Below are positions 6,845 to 10,873 of a stretch of 10,873 bases of DNA, one piece after another; position 1 is the first letter of the stretch; every line of letters starts with the position of its first letter. The notes beneath the pieces are model-generated. The model did no database searches. It saw only the letters and a list, made by a program, of their open reading frames with translations, and had not been told where the DNA came from. The translations under genes and the position numbers were made by a program. Source of the DNA: CBDUBS01 sp965365445 (lineage in GTDB: Bacteria; Bacteroidota; Rhodothermia; Rhodothermales; DASSAV01); NCBI GenBank assembly GCA_965365445.1, contig CBDUBS010000119.1, positions 1-10,873 on the forward strand, read 5' to 3'.

Positions 6845-7089
6845 GCAGGACTACACCCATCCCTTAATCGCTTTAGCTCCCGGATACCGTAATGGGCTAC
6901 AGTGCCGGGGAGTGGGCTTAGTTTTGTGATTATTTTACAGATAAAGCAATAGTTGCCGCGCAACCGGCGGCTTTTCATAGAAAAATGTCTTCTATCGGTT
7001 AAATTATCGTTACGAGAGAGGTAGATTGACTCGCCTGCCTGATTGGAAGAATTATACCCATCCGAACACTGTACTTGCCGGTCGATGTA
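6845..7089. other. 245-bp intergenic region before the unrecognised gene
   Basis: Contains a weak terminator-like stem at 6955-6975, an AT-rich stretch from about 6915 to 7010, TAGTTTTG at 6919-6926 (which fits the Bacteroidota -7 box TAnnTTTG but without a -33 box), and a TTGACT at 7026-7031 with no properly spaced -10 box. No tRNA or other structured RNA was recognised. Confidence 0.4.
6955..6975 (+). terminator. weak candidate intrinsic terminator
   Basis: GCCGC (6955-6959) pairs with GCGGC (6967-6971) across a 7-base loop and is followed by TTTT (6972-6975). The stem is short and the T-run minimal. It would end transcription from the upstream HNH and membrane protein genes about 110 bases after the last stop. 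Confidence 0.3.
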
Positions 7090-8664
7090 ATGCAAAACGG
7101 AATAGCGCATTCACGTTTGGTCTTTGATTTACTGAATCTGTCGGACCGGGTGCCGCTTACGTTGTCGGAGATGGCGCACTCACTTAACGTGACGTTCTAC
7201 CCACCTCATCAGGAGTCGGAGCGGCTCAGCCGATTTGCCGACCGGCTTCGGGACACCCTCGATGCCTTGGGCGTCAACGTCATCCCGTACGACGAGGCGC
7301 TCGATCCCTCCAATCCGGGCAAGGTGAGGCCGGGAATCGTCATCGTGGAGCAAGGAGAAGGAAAGACGGAGGATCTGGCAATAAACCGCGTCCCCGGGCT
7401 GTATCAGAATCCGCTCGTTTCATTACGGGAAGGCTCCGTTCCGATTCCGGAAAACGCGGACCTGCAGACCACGCTGGACACCATTGTGGGTGTGCTAGCC
7501 TGGAATCTGACCCACGTTCCTATCTTCGTCGGAGAGAAAAGCTGGGACGTATGTACGATGAACGGCGCCGTCATCCGGTTCGGCGACTGGGAGAACATGC
7601 AATCCGACGTACTGCATTCCCTTATCCCGAAGCTTACGGCTCAGGTCGTTCCGCCAAAGGCATCCGAGATTCTATACCGAGAAGGGAATCTCGATATCGT
7701 GAGGGATGGGTACGCAGGCTATGTAGATGATTTTCTGGAAGCTTCAAAAGTATGGAAACGTAATGGATTCATGCTGGCGCATACATCCATCGACGCCCTG
7801 CGGTACCGAAACCCATTCTACCGTCGCATCGTGGCGGCCTATCTGGATCACCGCACCGGCATGAGCTACGGGTTCATGGCATATCAGTTGCCCGTAGCCG
7901 TCGAACCGGCCGTGCCGCTTTCCCGTTTGAACGGAGCGATGAAGGGGGTGGATTGGGATGAAAAGGCCATTCACAATGTAGGCGGCCGGTTACTGGCCCG
8001 GGTTGAGTTTCTGGGCGAAACCTGGATCGTGCCGATCCCGGACGTGTGGTTGCTTTCCACCCGTTCGGGTTGCAACAAAACCCGCATCGATCCCCACCGT
8101 GACATCGTCCGCATGGGGCTGGTTGGGCAGCAAATCGTTTTTGAAACGCCCGTTAATGTAACCGCCTCGGAGTGCCGGCCGTCATACGATACCCTGGCCA
8201 TCCTGGCGCATGCCCTCGGCAACGTCATCGTTGCCGGCCTGCTTTCGGCATTCGATCCGGACGCCGAGTTTTCCACCACCTTGCAGAATCACGGTCTCTC
8301 GGTATCCCACTGGCACGGGTACCTTGGCGACCAGCGGATTCCTGAAGGGTATCTGCTACATGGTAGTCTGAACCCGCCCGTTTCCTGCTCCACGCCCCAG
8401 AGTGCGGTATTCGCTCTTTCGAGCAAGCTGCAAGCGCTGGAAGGTAACATAGAACGGCGAAAGGAGTATAGAGGAGATGTGCATGTGGAGCCGCACCACG
8501 GCACGAACATGACAGGATGTCTGACGCTGACCCAGACGGCTGCCTGGGTGGATCGGATGGGGCAAGCGCCTGGGTATACCAACGGCAAGGAGAAAGCCAA
8601 TGGTTCGGTCAAACGGGAAACCGCCGCCCGCAATGCCCTGGCGGAAACCATTTCGGCGGAGTAG
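7090..8664 (+). CDS. unrecognised 524-residue protein
   Basis: I do not recognise this family. From the ATG at 7090 it is 524 residues; a TTG at 7075 would add five. No signal peptide or clear membrane helix is seen, so it is probably cytosolic; the most hydrophobic stretch is about 371-388 (ILAHALGNVIVAGLLSAF), which reads as a buried helix. Notable motifs are GKVRPGIVIVEQGEGK (about 77-92), SYGFMAYQLP (about 259-268), SVSHWHGYLGD with His407 and His409 (about 404-414), and EPHHGTNMTG with His469 and His470 (about 467-476). The clustering of His in the C-terminal third could mean metal binding or catalysis (inference). The last 30 residues are Lys/Ala-rich and low in complexity. Codon use looks like its neighbours and the frame is intact over 1.5 kb, so it is a real gene. 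It stands alone between an upstream gap and a convergent haem gene, and context gives no role. Confidence 0.8.
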   Translation: MQNGIAHSRLVFDLLNLSDRVPLTLSEMAHSLNVTFYPPHQESERLSRFADRLRDTLDALGVNVIPYDEALDPSNPGKVRPGIVIVEQGEGKTEDLAINRVPGLYQNPLVSLREGSVPIPENADLQTTLDTIVGVLAWNLTHVPIFVGEKSWDVCTMNGAVIRFGDWENMQSDVLHSLIPKLTAQVVPPKASEILYREGNLDIVRDGYAGYVDDFLEASKVWKRNGFMLAHTSIDALRYRNPFYRRIVAAYLDHRTGMSYGFMAYQLPVAVEPAVPLSRLNGAMKGVDWDEKAIHNVGGRLLARVEFLGETWIVPIPDVWLLSTRSGCNKTRIDPHRDIVRMGLVGQQIVFETPVNVTASECRPSYDTLAILAHALGNVIVAGLLSAFDPDAEFSTTLQNHGLSVSHWHGYLGDQRIPEGYLLHGSLNPPVSCSTPQSAVFALSSKLQALEGNIERRKEYRGDVHVEPHHGTNMTGCLTLTQTAAWVDRMGQAPGYTNGKEKANGSVKRETAARNALAETISAE

Positions 8665-8724
8665 CCGACGGCCGGTTTCGGGCCGGATAATTAACCTCCT
8701 GCAAACCGCTCGTCAATATAGTTG

Positions 8725-8741
8725 AGGCGCCAGACGCGCCT
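8725..8741. terminator. hairpin between convergent genes, possible terminator
   Basis: AGGCGC (8725-8730) and GCGCCT (8736-8741) form a perfect six-pair stem with a five-base loop. It lies in the 98-base gap between the stop codons of the unknown gene and hemY, where termination for both strands is expected. No T-run follows on either strand, so the assignment rests on position and the stem alone. A weaker stem (CGGCC/GGCCG) lies just after 8664. Confidence 0.35.
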
Positions 8742-8762
8742 GATGTAGACGCATTCTGTTGG

Positions 8763-10130
8763 CTACTCCATATATCGTATCACCTTTTCAGCCGTTTCCA
8801 CGGCCGTATCCACGGTATCGCTTACCGAAATGCCCCGCCGGTAGTTGCCGGCCAGAAACAGGCCGGGGGATGCTTTTTCCACGCGAGCCAGCGTTTCGTG
8901 AACACGCCCGTAACCCAATGTGTATTGCGGGATGCCTTTCTTCCATAGGATACGGTGGGCCATTTGCGGCTCGCCCCGTATACCCAGCAGCTTCTGAAGA
9001 TCTCCATGCGCCAGATCCTGTAGCAGGGGCGTCGGAGCCGTAGCAAGGTCGGGGCAGCGGGCCCCGCCGATGAAGCAAGTGAACAGGGAATGGTTCTCCG
9101 GGGCACGGTTTGGAAAGAGGGTTGACGAAAAGAGGGCTCCCAGTATTCGAAAATCCGATTCGACTTCCGGAACGAGAAGGCCAAATCCGTCCAGCGGGTG
9201 ATCGATCTGGTTTCGGCTGTAACCCAGAGCCACAACGGAAATGGGGGGGTGCATCACCTCGCTCAGTGGTTTCAGATCGACGCCGCCCGTAAGGTTCAGA
9301 CCCGGTAGGTCGTACAGGCGAGCGGCATACACCACTGCATCCGCAGCGTGTTCGGAAAAAGCGCCGTCGGCTTCAACGCCAAGCACCCACTTGTCGTCCG
9401 AGCGATGTATTCCTCGTACCCGGCTCGATAACCGGACACGCTGCTGCAACCGACCTGCCAGGGCATCCGGAAGCATCTGCATACCTCGCGTGAATGAGAT
9501 CATGCGGCCCCGAGGAGCTGCACTCAGCCCGGCTTTCTCTTCTCTCGTTTTGCTCACCATGCCCCGTATCAGGGAGCCATATCGTTGCTCAAGCCTGAAT
9601 AATCTCGGAAATGCATACCGTAAGGAGAGCCGTGCAGGGTCTCCCGAGTAGATGCCTGCCACAAAGGGATTTATGGCATAATCCAGAAACTCGCGGCCCA
9701 GGCGCCTTTCGACGAATGCCGCCACGGATTCCTCAAGGTCAAGAGGAGCTGGGCTTATGAAGGGCTCCCTGAGCAGTCTGAGTTTGGCCGAAGTGGAAAA
9801 GAGCGACGTTTTGAGGAATGCAGCCGGTGAAGTAGGCGCCGCAACAGGCGTTCCGTTCCTTACTATATACCGCCGAGCGGCAGCCCGGTCGGCTTCCATG
9901 ACATCCGGGGCCAGTCCGGCGCTATCAATCAGTTGGTCGAGGTGGCGCGACTTGCTCTGGATGGAGTTGGGACCATGTTCGATCAAATACCCGTCTACCT
10001 TTTCCGAGCGGATAACACCGCCTGCGAAGGGTGAGGATTCGTACAGCGTCACATCCACGCCTTCAAGAAAAAGCCGAAACGCAACGGTTAATCCGGATAT
10101 ACCTCCACCCACTACGGCAACAGTTTTCAT
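8763..10130 (-). CDS. hemY: oxygen-dependent protoporphyrinogen oxidase (FAD-dependent, HemY type)
   Basis: Oxidises protoporphyrinogen IX to protoporphyrin IX, the penultimate step of the protoporphyrin-dependent haem pathway, usually at the inner face of the membrane. The protein is 455 residues, normal for the family. The FAD Rossmann motif is at the start (VAVVGGGISGL, residues 4-14), followed by the acidic end of beta-2 in TLYES, then GGVIRSEKVDGYLIEHGPNS, which is the HemY/PPO signature. The C-terminal FAD-binding stretch LFLAGNYRRGISVSDTVDTA is at about 424-443. ATG 10130 is chosen because the GGGISGL motif starts a few residues later in all such flavoproteins; an upstream in-frame TTG at 10196 would add 22 residues without family support. 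The same family is often named hemG in annotations, although the E. coli HemG is unrelated. No other haem gene is visible next to it. Confidence 0.95.
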   Translation of the reverse strand: MKTVAVVGGGISGLTVAFRLFLEGVDVTLYESSPFAGGVIRSEKVDGYLIEHGPNSIQSKSRHLDQLIDSAGLAPDVMEADRAAARRYIVRNGTPVAAPTSPAAFLKTSLFSTSAKLRLLREPFISPAPLDLEESVAAFVERRLGREFLDYAINPFVAGIYSGDPARLSLRYAFPRLFRLEQRYGSLIRGMVSKTREEKAGLSAAPRGRMISFTRGMQMLPDALAGRLQQRVRLSSRVRGIHRSDDKWVLGVEADGAFSEHAADAVVYAARLYDLPGLNLTGGVDLKPLSEVMHPPISVVALGYSRNQIDHPLDGFGLLVPEVESDFRILGALFSSTLFPNRAPENHSLFTCFIGGARCPDLATAPTPLLQDLAHGDLQKLLGIRGEPQMAHRILWKKGIPQYTLGYGRVHETLARVEKASPGLFLAGNYRRGISVSDTVDTAVETAEKVIRYME

Positions 10131-10360
10131 AGATTCCAGAGGGAGCGAATGATTCGGGCTTACGGCTACGCGGATACAGTCGATATGAACAGACAACCGG
10201 TTTACAAGGTACGCAAGTAAATTCTCCGGGTCTGTATCATGAGGGCACGCCTCCGTCCGAATTCGAACGATGCCTTTTACAAGCCCATCAATTTATCCAT
10301 GTTCAGGTGTGCTTGGCTATGGACCGAAAATTAAAAACGTCGCCGGGGTCGCCTCTTCAC
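10131..10360. other. 230-bp divergent intergenic region between hemY and the carboxylase gene
   Basis: It must hold promoters for both divergent genes, but no pair of boxes with good spacing was found: TTTACA at 10201-10206 has no -10 partner. No tRNA, hairpin or repeat of note was seen. An in-frame ATG at 10319, with AGGTG ten bases before it, could give the carboxylase a 14-residue longer start. Confidence 0.4.
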
Positions 10361-10873
10361 ATGGAGAACCGGCCGTACAAAGACCGCATGGCCGCCAATA
10401 CGGCTGCCCTTCAAGAGATGGAGCAGCGGGCCGACGAGATTTTCCTTGGAGGAGGGAAGCGACGTATCGAACGCGAACATGCGCGGGGTAAGTTGACCGC
10501 TCGCGAGCGAATCGACCGGCTGGTCGATGATCCGGCCCGGTTCATCGAGTTCGGCCGGTTTGCCGGTTATGAGATGTACCCTGACGAGGGCGGCTGTCCC
10601 GCCGGAGGTGTCGTAACCGGACTCGGGCACGTTTCGGGCCGCCTCTGCATCGTCGTGGCAAACGACGCCACCGTCAAGGCCGGGGCGTGGTTTCCAGTCA
10701 CAACGAAAAAGAACCTCAGGGCGCAGGAACTGGCCCTCGAAAACCATCTGCCCATCATTTACCTCGTGGATTCGGCGGGGGTGTATCTACCGCTGCAGGA
10801 TGAGCTTTTTCCGGACAAGGAGCACTTTGGTCGCGTTTTCAGAAACAATGCCCTGCTGTCGAGCAAAGGCATT
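10361..10873 (+). CDS. acyl-CoA carboxylase carboxyltransferase (beta) subunit, 3' end missing (cut by window edge)
   Basis: The frame is open to the last base. The visible 171 residues are the N-terminal third of a biotin-dependent acyl-CoA carboxylase beta subunit of the methylcrotonyl-/propionyl-CoA type (normally about 510-550 residues). This subunit transfers the carboxyl group from biotin to the acyl-CoA. Motifs seen are FLGGGKRRIEREHARGKLTA followed by RERIDRL (about 28-54), EFGRFAGYEMYPDEGGCPAGG (about 62-82), GRLCIVVANDATVKAGAWFP (about 91-110), LRAQELALENHLPIIYLVDS (about 117-136) and LQDELFPDKEHFGRVFRNNA (about 143-162). The last blocks closely resemble methylcrotonyl-CoA carboxylase-like subunits of Bacteroidota, so leucine breakdown is the likeliest pathway, but the substrate cannot be fixed from this part. 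ATG 10361 gives an N-terminus of typical length before LGGG; ATG 10319 is an in-frame alternative with a better ribosome site. Confidence 0.93.
   Translation, partial: MENRPYKDRMAANTAALQEMEQRADEIFLGGGKRRIEREHARGKLTARERIDRLVDDPARFIEFGRFAGYEMYPDEGGCPAGGVVTGLGHVSGRLCIVVANDATVKAGAWFPVTTKKNLRAQELALENHLPIIYLVDSAGVYLPLQDELFPDKEHFGRVFRNNALLSSKGI

Noticed and set aside
7026..7058. TTGACT and TATACC as a sigma-70 promoter for the unknown gene
   Set aside because: The -35-like box is good, but the only -10-like sequence is 21 bases away, too far for a normal promoter.
10255..10275. TTCGAAC resembling a tRNA T-loop
   Set aside because: The flanking bases do not pair into a T-stem and no anticodon or acceptor stem can be drawn around it.

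Overview
This window looks like ordinary chromosome from a moderately GC-rich member of the Bacteroidota/Rhodothermota (Rhodothermales- or Balneolales-like). That placement is an inference from protein style. It rests on a glycoside hydrolase family 3 (GH3) plus beta-lactamase-like fusion typical of this superphylum, an FmdB-type protein that has lost its zinc cysteines, an acyl-CoA carboxylase beta subunit resembling flavobacterial ones, and generally weak Shine-Dalgarno sequences. No tRNA, rRNA, CRISPR array, insertion sequence or phage gene was seen.

Layout from left to right. The 3' part of triosephosphate isomerase (plus strand) runs off the left edge. It converges, across a gap holding a strong hairpin flanked by perfect 12-base direct repeats, on an FmdB-like small protein and a 962-residue membrane-anchored GH3/serine hydrolase fusion (both minus). 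From a divergent intergenic region a plus-strand run begins: a [2Fe-2S] ferredoxin overlapping by four bases with a MOSC-domain protein, then an HNH endonuclease, a two-helix DUF3592-like membrane protein, and a 524-residue protein I do not recognise. FAD-dependent protoporphyrinogen oxidase lies on the minus strand, convergent with the unknown gene. It is divergent from the 5' part of an acyl-CoA carboxylase carboxyltransferase subunit that runs off the right edge.

Functionally this is mostly housekeeping: glycolysis (TpiA), haem synthesis (HemY), branched-chain or fatty acyl-CoA carboxylation, and cell-wall related hydrolysis. The ferredoxin and MOSC pair looks like a split version of the single-chain YcbX enzyme of enterobacteria, which reduces N-hydroxylated compounds. 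No defence or mobile system could be supported.

The points most worth a second look are: the GH3 half of the fusion, which appears to have lost every catalytic signature while the beta-lactamase-like half is intact; the split YcbX arrangement; the unrecognised 524-residue protein with two histidine motifs; and the repeat-flanked hairpin after tpiA.
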